DNA from: Sphingobacterium sp. UBA7855
Lineage (GTDB): Bacteria > Bacteroidota > Bacteroidia > Sphingobacteriales > Sphingobacteriaceae
Assembly (NCBI GenBank): GCA_002500745.1
Contig: DLST01000010.1
Location: forward strand, 1-64,000
Length of the DNA stretch: 64,000 nucleotides
Reading direction: 5' to 3'
Position 1 is the first letter of the stretch. The number at the start of each line of letters is the position of its first letter. The notes beneath the pieces are model-generated. The model was given only the letters and a program-made list of their open reading frames with translations. It made no database searches and was not told where the DNA came from. The position numbers were made by a program, and so were the translations under genes. This document shows, piece after piece, positions 8,344-17,160 of the stretch.

Positions 8344-9286
8344 AAATTGCTTATACTGTTATCGAGAATTAAATGCAGAGACAGAAGGTGACTTTCATGA
8401 AAGTTGTAGCTTGGAATTTTTCGGGACCAAACAGCAACCTGTTTTTGAATATTCCATGGAACAAATGGGGGAACTAGCAAAGAATATTGTCGAAAGAAGT
8501 GTCGCAGTTCCAGGAGTGCAACCAAAATTATCTTTATCTGTAGTTAATGGTACACTTAATGATCCTGACAGAGGGCGTTTGACAGTCATAGGAGCTTTGG
8601 GCGGTAATTATATTTTCAAACCACCTTCCGAAATCTTCCCTGAAATGCCCGAGAACGAACACGTTACAATGCGAATTGCCGAAGCATTCGGGATCAATGT
8701 AGTGAAATCAAGCTTGATTAGGATGTCTTCCGGGGAATTGGCCTATATTACCAAACGGATAGATAGGACAGACACCGGAGAAAAAATCCATATGCTGGAC
8801 ATGTTGCAGATTACGGACGCTTCCGATAAGTATAAAAGTTCCATGGAAAAAATAGGGAAGGCCCTAGATGAATATTCAGATAACACCCTGTTAGATAAGA
8901 GTTATTTTCTGGAATTGGCGGTGTTTAGTTTTTTGACGGGCAATAACGATATGCATCTGAAAAATTTTTCAATGATCGATGGTGGTAATAGTTGGAAACT
9001 AGCTCCTGCTTATGATCTTTTAAATGTCACAATATTAAATCCGGACGATACAGAAGAACTTGCGTTAACTCTTGAAGGAAAAAAGAAAAAGCTTAAGTGG
9101 CAGAATTTTGAAAATTTAGGTAAAACAATGGGATTGAATACTAAACAGATATCTAATATGGCCGGGCGTTTTCTGAAAAATAAACCGTTGGCATTCAAAT
9201 GGATTGATAATTCATTTTTATCTCAGGATTACAAGGACCTGTATAAACAACTGCTTGATCTTAGATATGAGATTCTTAACATGTAG
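8324..9286 (+). CDS. hipT: HipT: HipA-family Ser/Thr kinase toxin
   Basis: A 320-residue kinase lacking the HipA N-subdomain. Residues 9-33 hold a Cys-rich motif (CLYCYREL ... FHESCSLEFFG) usual in Bacteroidota members. The Gly-rich loop is GVQPKLSLS (residues 64-72), with Ser70 and Ser72 in the two-serine arrangement of HipT autophosphorylation. The catalytic loop is NNDMHLKN (Asp209, Asn214), and the metal-binding motif is YDLLN (Asp231). All kinase residues are present, so the toxin is probably active. E. coli HipT targets tryptophanyl-tRNA synthetase; the target here is unproven. Confidence 0.85.
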   Translation: MMKMKNKNCLYCYRELNAETEGDFHESCSLEFFGTKQQPVFEYSMEQMGELAKNIVERSVAVPGVQPKLSLSVVNGTLNDPDRGRLTVIGALGGNYIFKPPSEIFPEMPENEHVTMRIAEAFGINVVKSSLIRMSSGELAYITKRIDRTDTGEKIHMLDMLQITDASDKYKSSMEKIGKALDEYSDNTLLDKSYFLELAVFSFLTGNNDMHLKNFSMIDGGNSWKLAPAYDLLNVTILNPDDTEELALTLEGKKKKLKWQNFENLGKTMGLNTKQISNMAGRFLKNKPLAFKWIDNSFLSQDYKDLYKQLLDLRYEILNM

Positions 9287-9394
9287 AGAAGAAAATCCTT
9301 AAATTATGGATTATTTGTGGGATTTACACACATCGTTTCACTTCGATAATTAGTACGCAAATAATAGCGCCACATTTTTATAACAGGAAAACTT

Positions 9395-9670
9395 ATGATA
9401 AAGTATTTCAAAGAACAGCGAGTACCATTTTTTATTGCTTTGGCCTATGTTGGAATAGGTACCTTGTCGGTATGTTCGATTCTTACTGGTGATCCGTTTT
9501 ATAACGAATGGTTTGTTGTCGGTACGGTATTTACATTTCCGGTATCAATTATAAGTTTTGCATATCGCTATGCGGAAGGAGATCTACTTTACCCTGTATT
9601 TATCATTCAGGCAATTATGTTTGTACTTACTTTTTTTATTCTGAGCCATCTATTAAAGGCAGAGAAATAA
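9395..9670 (+). CDS. Small membrane protein, unknown
   Basis: 91 residues with three likely transmembrane helices (about 12-32, 40-58 and 66-86) and a short charged C-terminus. It starts at ATG, 108 bp after hipT, and has no recognised family. It may be an independent monocistronic gene. Confidence 0.55.
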   Translation: MIKYFKEQRVPFFIALAYVGIGTLSVCSILTGDPFYNEWFVVGTVFTFPVSIISFAYRYAEGDLLYPVFIIQAIMFVLTFFILSHLLKAEK

Positions 9671-9932
9671 AAAAGAGCAGTTGAAAATGACGATGAAAAA
9701 GCGGTGATAATCGCTATAGCAACAGTGTGATATTAAAATATATATCGCTATAACGTATAAAATTTTCATAGCTCACACCTAGCGACAATCCCTTCGTAAA
9801 TGTCCGAATCCCCTATTATATACTGTTTATGTCCATCATAAAAGGCTTGGCAAATAAATATAGCAAAAGTTTGAATTGTTTAAGTGATTATTGATCTTTA
9901 TATAGATAAATCTTTGATAAGCCAATAGAACT

Positions 9933-10274
9933 ATGCGAAATATGAAAAGAAGACTTCGCTCTGCGGAAATCAAGCTGATTTCCCATTTGGTGCGAGATAC
10001 ACCAGAGGGAGCCGGTATTATAGCTTCATTGGAAGACTTGTTTGTTGAAGAAATGGACGATGGTGGAATGGGCAGCCTCCATGTAATTATAGAAGGAGAG
10101 GATCATAGGCGTTCTGGCGGTGTGCTAGCCGATATGGATTCTCACGATGTCGACGGAATGTATTTGCTTATCTCTGTTATCTTGGATACTGACGATAATT
10201 TTTATGAATTAGATATTTTCAAAGGTGATTTTTCTCCTTTGATACAGTTACCTGATGTATCAATAAATTTATGA
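9933..10274 (+). CDS. Hypothetical protein, DUF6984-like
   Basis: A 113-residue soluble acidic protein. Its N-terminus RRLRSAEIKLISHLV resembles the opening of DUF6984 proteins, often found among toxin-immunity loci; I am moderately sure of this match. It ends with an ATGA overlap with the next gene (10271), so translation is probably coupled. Confidence 0.6.
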   Translation: MRNMKRRLRSAEIKLISHLVRDTPEGAGIIASLEDLFVEEMDDGGMGSLHVIIEGEDHRRSGGVLADMDSHDVDGMYLLISVILDTDDNFYELDIFKGDFSPLIQLPDVSINL

Positions 10275-10636
10275 TGCGGTATCTAAACAAAGATGAAATT
10301 CAATCCAGATTGAGATTAGGAAAATCAGTGGAGCAATGGTTGGGTGTTGTTCAGGAAGCAGATCATACCATACTCAGATGGTTAAGCATTGATAAGGAAA
10401 GCGACGAAAGCTTTTCTGTGGCCTATTTTGAATCCTTTGATGAGGGAAATGAAGACTTCTTGGACATCTATGCGTTTTCGTTGGTTGATCCTGATGAGCC
10501 ATTTGGCGTGATAGATACTTTTTCTTCAGTTGCTGATGCGGTAGAATTTGCAGAGGCGACCTACAAAGCCTCTCCTAATAAATACACTGCTGCAGGAATG
10601 ATTCAGGAAGAATATAGGGATTATATTAATCGATAA
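10271..10636 (+). CDS. Hypothetical acidic protein
   Basis: A 121-residue acidic protein (motifs WLSIDKESDESFSVAYFES and ADAVEFAEATYKASP) translationally coupled to the previous gene by a 4-bp overlap. The composition and the pairing resemble small immunity-type proteins, but no family is recognised. The next gene begins 24 bp downstream, so it is possibly in the same operon. Confidence 0.6.
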   Translation: MMRYLNKDEIQSRLRLGKSVEQWLGVVQEADHTILRWLSIDKESDESFSVAYFESFDEGNEDFLDIYAFSLVDPDEPFGVIDTFSSVADAVEFAEATYKASPNKYTAAGMIQEEYRDYINR

Positions 10637-10660
10637 TTTTTTGGTTAGAAAATATAGAAA

Positions 10661-11875
10661 ATGAAAAGTTATGTATTATTTATTTTTGTTCTTTTATTAG
10701 AGGTTCGAGCGTCAGCGCAGTCTCTCTATTCCGCCAATCTGGACAGTGCCAGTCTGTTTCCAACAAAACACGGGCATTTCGAAAACTATGCATTTGTACT
10801 GAATGGAAATGTTATTGAACAGGATTCTTTGATCAATTATGCCGGCACGAAATTGAATACTGTGTTTCCTTACCCTATCCGTTTGGGAGGGCTCCATTAC
10901 AGTGGAGCCGTTTATTTCCACAATAAAGAATACTATGCTCCCCCTGTACGTTATGCCAATGATCCGGCCTATTTTGTCAATGGTAGACAGGTTAGCCCAT
11001 ATCGTATTCGTTTGCTCAAAATAGAAGCCTTCAATAAAATCTCCAAGACAATACCTGACACAACAATAGACGGCAAATTATACAAAGGTTCCATTCACAT
11101 CGATACTGATGAGGACGTTGTTGCGAACCGTATTCTACTGCCAGAACTGATTGAAAAATATACCCATTTGCCGCTCGAAAAGGTCATTGTCCATTGGCGT
11201 GGTCTAGGTAACCGTTACACCGATGAAGACGATATTGGTACTATCATTGATACAGGTTTTCCAATCCATTCGTTCAACCTAGGCAAAACGGATCCTATCG
11301 GTAACCTGGGCATTCGCACCATAGAGATCGATCGTGTCCGTTTTGCGGAAGGCGAAAGTTATGTTGTTCATATCGCTGATAATACGTATAAATGGCGGAA
11401 TGCCAAGGCAAATTTAATTTTTAGTGATCCACTGGCCGTTGATACAATATCCCCCTGTTACTTGCCTGATTTTGATGAAGACGGTTATTCCATTTTTACC
11501 AGTACCGAAATTTCTGCGCAGCCTTATAAGGGTAATAAAGTCTATTTGAAAAAACTAGCTACGTCAATGGGACTATCTACGGAAAATGCGCCTACCGCGA
11601 TAAGGGATTCAATCGCAGTACAATTTGTTGTGCTCAAAAATGGAATGCTTTCAAGACTACAAAGCCTAAGCCCCGAAAGAGCCTGCCATGGAGATATACT
11701 AAAGGCGATCAAAAATAATGCTTGCATTTGGTCACCCGCAATAATGGGAGGACGTCCAGTATATGCTTGGGTGAAAATGAAAATTTTATACAGCACGGAT
11801 TCTAGGGGAAATATTCGATCATTGGATCATATTGGAATTCCATATAGTATAAGAGAATTAAAAATAAACCCATGA
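10661..11875 (+). CDS. Secreted protein with TonB-C-like C-terminal domain (paralogue 1)
   Basis: 404 residues with a cleavable signal peptide (LLLEVRASAQS). The last ~95 residues follow the TonB C-terminal pattern (IAVQFVVLKNGMLSRLQSL ... ACIWSPAIMGGRPVYAWVKMKILY). In many Bacteroidota periplasmic proteins this fold is uncoupled from energy transduction. The N-terminal ~280 residues match only the neighbouring paralogue. There is no TonB membrane anchor or proline-rich linker, so it is not a canonical TonB. It overlaps the next gene by 4 bp (ATGA). Confidence 0.75.
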   Translation: MKSYVLFIFVLLLEVRASAQSLYSANLDSASLFPTKHGHFENYAFVLNGNVIEQDSLINYAGTKLNTVFPYPIRLGGLHYSGAVYFHNKEYYAPPVRYANDPAYFVNGRQVSPYRIRLLKIEAFNKISKTIPDTTIDGKLYKGSIHIDTDEDVVANRILLPELIEKYTHLPLEKVIVHWRGLGNRYTDEDDIGTIIDTGFPIHSFNLGKTDPIGNLGIRTIEIDRVRFAEGESYVVHIADNTYKWRNAKANLIFSDPLAVDTISPCYLPDFDEDGYSIFTSTEISAQPYKGNKVYLKKLATSMGLSTENAPTAIRDSIAVQFVVLKNGMLSRLQSLSPERACHGDILKAIKNNACIWSPAIMGGRPVYAWVKMKILYSTDSRGNIRSLDHIGIPYSIRELKINP

Positions 11876-13068
11876 AGATAATATACACTACCTATTACCT
11901 GTTTGTTTTTATATTTATGCTATTAGCATCTAGGACATTATCTCAACAGGTAAATACCACTGGGCGGGATAGTTCTCTATTATTTCCGAAAAGTTATGGC
12001 TCGTTCGAAAATTATGAATTTATCTTAAATGGTGGAACCATCAGACATGAAGATTTAGTCAATTATCCCGGAGCAATGCTGGGTAGGGCATTACCTTATT
12101 CGACTACAGCAAAAAACGGATACCAGGGGGCTGTCTATTTCCATACTCCCTGGTATCCGCCATCACCTTCTGATCAGTATGCTGACGATCCCGCGTATTT
12201 TATCAATACGATACAGGTCAGTCCTTATACAATTCGGGCATCAAAGGCAAAATACTATAAACAGATCCGTCGATCAGCACAGGATACGCTGATAGATGGT
12301 ATATCCTACAGGGGTTCTATCTATGTAGATACCGAAGAAGATTTTTTTGCTGACCGTATTGCCCTGCCAGAACTTATCAGGAGATATACGGGCTTGCCTA
12401 TTGAGCAGGTTACCGTACATTGGCATAGTGGATATCTTAATCCGTTGAATCCCGGCGTTACCATTCATCATAATTTTTTGTTGTATTATATCGATCCCAG
12501 GGGTATTAAGCAGATTAAGGTCGATCGGATCCGCTTTGCCGAAGGAGAACGCTATTTTGTGCATTTAGTGGACGATGGCTATCCGTTTAGCTATTATACA
12601 AAAAAGGGTTGGCGTTCACCGCAGCACACCTATTTGATGTTCAAGTATCCACGTGTTTTCGATCCTGCTGCACCCTGTTATTTAGCTGATTTTGATACAA
12701 TAGGTACGAGAATATACCATCGTGCCAAAGAAGAACCCCGTCCTTTAGGAGGGGAGGAAGTTTATGTAAAAAAACTATCGGCTATTATGGGGCTGCCTAA
12801 AGGAAAACTGAAAGGGGCAATGCGTCTGGATTCAATCACTGTCCAATTTGTTGTACTTGGAAATGGGCAGATTACCATGCTCGAATCCATGGCGCCTCTG
12901 CAACCAGAGCATATAGGCATATTAAAAGCTATCAAACAACATTCGTGTGTGTGGCCTGTTGTGTGGGAAGATGGACGGGTTTTGCTCTTTCGGCGAAAAA
13001 TGGTTGTTTATTACCATAAAAATAAAGCAGGAAATATGAAGTCGCTAGATCGGCTTGAATATCGATAA
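11872..13068 (+). CDS. Secreted protein with TonB-C-like C-terminal domain (paralogue 2)
   Basis: 398 residues, similar along their whole length to the preceding protein: SLLFPKSYGSFENYEFILNG matches SLFPTKHGHFENYAFVLNG. It has its own signal peptide and a TonB-C-like end (ITVQFVVLGNGQITMLESM ... VWPVVWEDGRVLLFRRKMVV). Tandem duplication with translational coupling suggests the two act together, perhaps as a heteromer in the periplasm. The substrate is unknown. Confidence 0.75.
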   Translation: MKIIYTTYYLFVFIFMLLASRTLSQQVNTTGRDSSLLFPKSYGSFENYEFILNGGTIRHEDLVNYPGAMLGRALPYSTTAKNGYQGAVYFHTPWYPPSPSDQYADDPAYFINTIQVSPYTIRASKAKYYKQIRRSAQDTLIDGISYRGSIYVDTEEDFFADRIALPELIRRYTGLPIEQVTVHWHSGYLNPLNPGVTIHHNFLLYYIDPRGIKQIKVDRIRFAEGERYFVHLVDDGYPFSYYTKKGWRSPQHTYLMFKYPRVFDPAAPCYLADFDTIGTRIYHRAKEEPRPLGGEEVYVKKLSAIMGLPKGKLKGAMRLDSITVQFVVLGNGQITMLESMAPLQPEHIGILKAIKQHSCVWPVVWEDGRVLLFRRKMVVYYHKNKAGNMKSLDRLEYR

Positions 13069-13070
13069 AA

Positions 13071-13211
13071 ATGGAAATTAAATTTAAAATTGAACAATTA
13101 TCATCTTCTAATTTGGATTATCATGAAGAGCTAATTCACGAAAATATTAAAACAAGAAAGTTATTCGATGCTATTTATCAATCATGGAGTAGGTGTTGGG
13201 GCAGTAATTGA
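13071..13211 (+). CDS. Small ORF, unknown
   Basis: A 46-residue frame beginning at an ATG 2 bp after the preceding stop (MEIKFKIEQLSSSNLDYHEE ... SWSRCWGSN). The position suggests translational coupling, but no homology is recognised. It could equally be the N-terminus of a truncated third gene. Confidence 0.35.
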   Translation: MEIKFKIEQLSSSNLDYHEELIHENIKTRKLFDAIYQSWSRCWGSN

Positions 13212-13263
13212 ATAGCACTGATTTTATTAAAAAACAACGCACGAAAATGAAGGCTTACTAGAT

Positions 13264-13304
13264 TATAAGGGCTCTGTTATCAAAATATAACTAGCCCTTA
13301 TTTC
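13264..13304 (+). terminator. Hairpin terminator
   Basis: The outer stem ATAAGGGCT/AGCCCTTAT and inner stem GTTAT/ATAAC form a hairpin followed by TTTCTTT. It would end plus-strand transcription of the paralogue operon, and lies against the stop codon of the convergent small gene. Confidence 0.65.
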
Positions 13305-13305
13305 T

Positions 13306-13452
13306 TTACTTCGAATCCCCAGGTTTGTGCTTATGTGGTTTCAGATCCGGATGTTTGGGTTTCGTTTCGGGAGTAACCCGTTGTCTTCTGTCGGGTGTGC
13401 CGTCTTGTTTCTTCGGCTTTGGTCCCGGTTTGATTGCTTTAATTGTTTCCAT
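13306..13452 (-). CDS. Small Lys/Pro-rich protein
   Basis: A 48-residue very basic protein (METIKAIKPGPKPKKQ ... HPDLKPHKHKPGDSK) with ATG start and no hydrophobic segment. The last 19 residues recur exactly in the relic at 1541-1655, which supports real coding. No known family. Being short, charged and proline-rich, it may be disordered or bind nucleic acid, but that is speculation. Confidence 0.5.
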   Translation of the reverse strand: METIKAIKPGPKPKKQDGTPDRRQRVTPETKPKHPDLKPHKHKPGDSK

Positions 13453-13582
13453 ATAAAAAATGTTTTTATCTAAAATACAGTTAGATAAGGAGGTTATTTT
13501 ATGGTATCCCGTAGAGTATTATAATATTCTGAGGCTATAATTGCATTTTTGATTTCTCGATAGATAATCATTAAATTTAAGA

Positions 13583-15400
13583 ATGAGCCATAATATTGCA
13601 TTACCTAAATCAAGTCGAGAAGAAGAGCTAGAAACTATTTCTCGAAATCTGTTGTCGCTTAAATTTGATCCTTCATTATTTGAACTTCGTTCTGAGAGTC
13701 AACGAGACAAAGGGATTGATTTTATAGGTGAAATCAAGCAGAATGGTGTGTATACCAATTTTCGTTTTGCCATACAGCTGAAATCTACTGAGTCTAGTAA
13801 AAAGTTAAAAGATGGATCTATAACATACCCAATTGAAGTGAGTAATTTGAATTATTTAGTAAATTTTGGAATTCCTTCCTATTATATTCTATATGATTAT
13901 CCCGCAGATCAGTTTTATATAGAATCAGTCGGAGAGGTATACCGCATTTTTTTTGATAAGTATAGTTCAAAAAAAACTCCCAAAACATACAAAGTCAAAT
14001 TCAGACAAGCTCTTGATCATGCAAAGATTGATATGATTTTTAAGGAAGCTTTCGATTTTGGTAATGTACAGCGTAATGTAGGAATGCATCTTCGATTAAA
14101 TAACAATGAAGGAGGAAAGTTAAAAGGTATTGTTATCGATGATATTCAAGAGGTATATAATATCGATCAAAACATAGCGTTTATTGAAAATTATGGCTAT
14201 GAGTTGCTGAATCAACATGCATTCTACAGGATTATTGAGATAGAAGAGCGCTCCCATCCGAGAGATAATGCTTCAGCAACATTTAATATGGTATGTGGAA
14301 TAGCCTACTATCATCAACATGATTTATTGAAAGCTATTAACTTCCTTAAACTGGCTTATAGTGATTTAAATAGTTTGCATCCAGAAGATCAGGCTATGGT
14401 CACATATACGCTAATCCAGGCAAAGTATTTACTTGGGATAATAGGGAAAGATGAATTTAGTAAAGAGATTGAAAGGGTTGTTGAGAATGAAAATGTAGGA
14501 ACATCTTTACAGTTTGAAAATCTCTATAACAAATGTTTTGAAGGAAATGAATTTGGAGCGGAACAGATAAGGAAGTATTATGATGGTGTCATCAAAATTC
14601 TAGACAATAATCCGCAGTTCGCAGATATGCGGATTGTTGCCTATGCTCATGTGCTAAAAGCCGAAGCGAAATTATTATTGTACGAGCTGGTTGGGAATTA
14701 TTTAATTTCAATTGGTAGAAAAGTCGACGCCTATCGTGACTTACTTATAGCAGAATGGTTGAAGCTGGATGAACAATATAACGATCAATTGAAAGAGCTA
14801 GTGAAGTTTGCGAAGGAGAACCACAATTTTTTAGCAGTATGCAATCTTTTATGTGTGAAAATAGAGTGGGAGTTTACGAAAACATACTATTTTCATTCCT
14901 TTAGTAATTGGAATAAAGAAACTCTCTCAATTAACATTGATATAAGAATAGAGGACCGTGATTTTTTACTTCTTTTATTAAATGATCTAGATCCAATTTT
15001 GGATACTTATGATAAATTACAGCATCGTAGAAATCAGTTTCATTGTTTGGTGTTACGGTTTGAGATCTTACATTTTTTAGGAATGAAAAATGAAGCTGAT
15101 ACCTGCATAAATTTGATGGAAAAACTAATAGAAGCGTATGAATTGAACGCCTTGCATAAAAATCTTGATCAGTTGGCTAATGGTCATACAAGGTCTAATT
15201 TATTTATGGAAAAATTTATCAATCAATGTAAAACAGTAGATCGAATAGCGAAGAATGGAGGGATGTATGAATATTTATATAAAGATATATCCCCAGAATT
15301 GAATACTTATCTTGGACGAAAACCGAAATGGTCGCTTGCTGGGTTATTACCACTTATTTATCCCGAGATTCGGATGAATACTAGTTTGGAAAATATATAG
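13583..15400 (+). CDS. DUF4365-like (PD-(D/E)XK-type) protein with helical repeats
   Basis: 605 residues. The N-terminal ~150 residues fit DUF4365: SREEELETISRNLLS, then KGIDFIGEI and FAIQLKST, giving an Asp and a Gln-x-Lys as in restriction-endonuclease-like folds. The remaining ~450 residues are helical and TPR-like (for example YYHQHDLLKAINFLKLAYSD), with a C-terminal region rich in aromatic residues. DUF4365 proteins often lie in bacterial defence islands; here it is a single gene next to a toxin-antitoxin cassette. A nuclease role is inferred, not shown. Confidence 0.65.
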   Translation: MSHNIALPKSSREEELETISRNLLSLKFDPSLFELRSESQRDKGIDFIGEIKQNGVYTNFRFAIQLKSTESSKKLKDGSITYPIEVSNLNYLVNFGIPSYYILYDYPADQFYIESVGEVYRIFFDKYSSKKTPKTYKVKFRQALDHAKIDMIFKEAFDFGNVQRNVGMHLRLNNNEGGKLKGIVIDDIQEVYNIDQNIAFIENYGYELLNQHAFYRIIEIEERSHPRDNASATFNMVCGIAYYHQHDLLKAINFLKLAYSDLNSLHPEDQAMVTYTLIQAKYLLGIIGKDEFSKEIERVVENENVGTSLQFENLYNKCFEGNEFGAEQIRKYYDGVIKILDNNPQFADMRIVAYAHVLKAEAKLLLYELVGNYLISIGRKVDAYRDLLIAEWLKLDEQYNDQLKELVKFAKENHNFLAVCNLLCVKIEWEFTKTYYFHSFSNWNKETLSINIDIRIEDRDFLLLLLNDLDPILDTYDKLQHRRNQFHCLVLRFEILHFLGMKNEADTCINLMEKLIEAYELNALHKNLDQLANGHTRSNLFMEKFINQCKTVDRIAKNGGMYEYLYKDISPELNTYLGRKPKWSLAGLLPLIYPEIRMNTSLENI

Positions 15401-15603
15401 TACTAATTTTCTTTTTGCCTGATTAGAAGCAATAAGTATGCATTTAGGTACTAAATAATTTTCCCTCAGTTTTGTATGATTTAGAAATGAACACCTCTAT
15501 CTTTCAAATCGATCTATTATGTAATTTATCTTTCGTAGGCCAAAACTAAGTGATTTTTCGAGAGAGGAGATGATAATATTCTTGTAATAAGTTGAATTAT
15601 TGA

Positions 15604-16041
15604 CTATACTACTACATCTTCTTTAAACATGGTGTTAAGCTCTAAGACGCCAACTAGATATTTGTTAAATGGCGTATCAGCAGTTTTCTCATGGAGGATG
15701 CCACGAGCGGTTCCTAAAGTTATTTCAGCAAGATGTTTTGCAAAGTTTCTCGGCAATGTTATGTGGTTTTTATCCTTGTCGGATAGACTTTCCAAATCAT
15801 CACCATTCATCTCAAACTCGCAAGAAACTTTAATCTTAATAAATGGTCTTTCTTTATCCAAAATTGTGTAATCCATTATACAGCTAATTAGGTTGGTGTT
15901 CTCATAAGTTTCGAATAACACCTCTATTGTCTGTTGAGAAGGTAAGGTCGGTGAAAAATCAGGCGCTTCACCGATAGTTGCAAATTGCAGCGTTTGAATC
16001 TTGTGCAACTTAAAATGTATACTAATAGATTTTTTTTCCAC
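15604..16041 (-). CDS. SecB-like chaperone (third gene of a TAC-type cassette)
   Basis: A 145-residue protein with the look of the SecB fold: N-terminal beta-strands (SISIHFKLHKIQTLQF), a middle segment FIKIKVSCEFEMNG, then a helix LPRNFAKHLAEITLGTARG and an end GVLELNTMFKEDVVV. It begins 6 bp after the antitoxin stop. SecB-like proteins in this position protect chaperone-addicted antitoxins in TAC systems (known from mycobacteria). General secretion SecB is typical of Proteobacteria, so a TA-linked role is more likely. The fold is assigned by eye. Confidence 0.6.
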   Translation of the reverse strand: MEKKSISIHFKLHKIQTLQFATIGEAPDFSPTLPSQQTIEVLFETYENTNLISCIMDYTILDKERPFIKIKVSCEFEMNGDDLESLSDKDKNHITLPRNFAKHLAEITLGTARGILHEKTADTPFNKYLVGVLELNTMFKEDVVV

Positions 16042-16047
16042 GACTAA

Positions 16048-16548
16048 CTATGTAAATTGTTCTTCACTACAATATTTAGAAGTTTCTGTTATTGGCGCGC
16101 TTTTTAAAGCGTGGGATACATATAAATTCTTTGCAGGACGTTGTATAGGTATTACAACAATATTCGATTCGAAAGTCTCCCACAATGAACTTATATGTTC
16201 TTTATAACAAACCGCTTTAATATTAAGTTTTTTTATAAAAATGTCATCACTTTTGATTTCAATTAGTTGTATCCCAAGAACTTTTTCTATTTTATCAATA
16301 GTGTCCATTGTGAAATTTTCAGATCCTTTCACCCATTTGCTCACTTGTTGTTGACTTACTCCCAGTTTTTCACTAAACTCTTTTTGGGATATACCCAATT
16401 GGCGCAAAGTTCTAAGAATCTTTAACGCGATTAATTGAGATTTTCGGTGTATACTTTGTTCAGCTTTTTCCTTTTTAAAACGATCAACAGCATTACTTTT
16501 CTGCATTCCGCCAAAAGCTTCTCGAAGTTTTTCAAAATTATTTGCCAT
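16048..16548 (-). CDS. HigA-like XRE antitoxin with C-terminal extension
   Basis: 166 residues. An XRE helix-turn-helix occupies about residues 40-98 (ILRTLRQLGISQKEFSEKLG ... VSKWVKGSENFTMDTIDKIE). The ~60-residue tail after it (KLNIKAVCYKEHISSLWETF ... YCSEEQFT) is unusual for a bare HigA. In TAC systems such a tail is the chaperone-addiction segment bound by the SecB-like partner, which is encoded 6 bp downstream. The toxin-like gene ends 7 bp upstream. Confidence 0.7.
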   Translation of the reverse strand: MANNFEKLREAFGGMQKSNAVDRFKKEKAEQSIHRKSQLIALKILRTLRQLGISQKEFSEKLGVSQQQVSKWVKGSENFTMDTIDKIEKVLGIQLIEIKSDDIFIKKLNIKAVCYKEHISSLWETFESNIVVIPIQRPAKNLYVSHALKSAPITETSKYCSEEQFT

Positions 16549-16555
16549 TTGTGTC

Positions 16556-17110
16556 TTAATTTTTATTTGCGAATTCTATATACCCATAATCAGTGTCGTC
16601 ATCGATGCCCAATTTTTTTAAATAATCTGCTACATATTTAAGTTTCTTCAATTCTTGTGCCGTATGTTCTCTTTCTTGCAATTGTTTTGTCAATTTTATT
16701 GCCCCACCTGTAACTACATATTTATTTTTACCTAATCGAATAGCATATAGCCTTAGCATCGATGCTGTGGTATCACTTCCATACGCTTTAGACTCCGATC
16801 TTTTTATGGTTATATCATTTTTGTGCAACGGTACAAAAATATGGCTATCGAGATTTCCTTTTTCTGCATAATAAATAATATCGTCTTTGAAAGCCTGGGC
16901 TTCATCTAGCACTCTATTAACGGCATCTTCGCAACTTAAATTCCAAAATCCATCTTGGAGATCACTTTCATTTTGATAAAAAAACTCTTCTAAGTACTCG
17001 ATATCGTCCCATTTTGAAAAGCAGTCATCAAAGCAATCTTTTTCATCTTCTTTATACTTTATTGCAGCTAAGGAATCTTGGACTATTTCAAAGATACAAT
17101 CAATTTTCAT
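16556..17110 (-). CDS. Putative toxin of a TA(C) cassette
   Basis: A 184-residue protein, first gene of the three-gene minus-strand operon. The C-terminal half (ASMLRLYAIRLGKNKYVVTG followed by GAIKLTKQLQE) resembles the host-inhibition/RelE-type toxins that pair with XRE antitoxins: beta-strands carrying LRLYAIRL, then a Gly-Gly and a basic helix. The N-terminal ~100 residues are acidic (CFDDCFSKWDD). Gene order toxin-antitoxin-chaperone matches known TAC loci. The start is ATG with ~50 bp of AT-rich promoter DNA before it. Confidence 0.55.
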   Translation of the reverse strand: MKIDCIFEIVQDSLAAIKYKEDEKDCFDDCFSKWDDIEYLEEFFYQNESDLQDGFWNLSCEDAVNRVLDEAQAFKDDIIYYAEKGNLDSHIFVPLHKNDITIKRSESKAYGSDTTASMLRLYAIRLGKNKYVVTGGAIKLTKQLQEREHTAQELKKLKYVADYLKKLGIDDDTDYGYIEFANKN

Positions 17111-17160
17111 AAAATCAACTTTTAGGTTTACTTTTATTAAATATTATAACACGGCTAACG

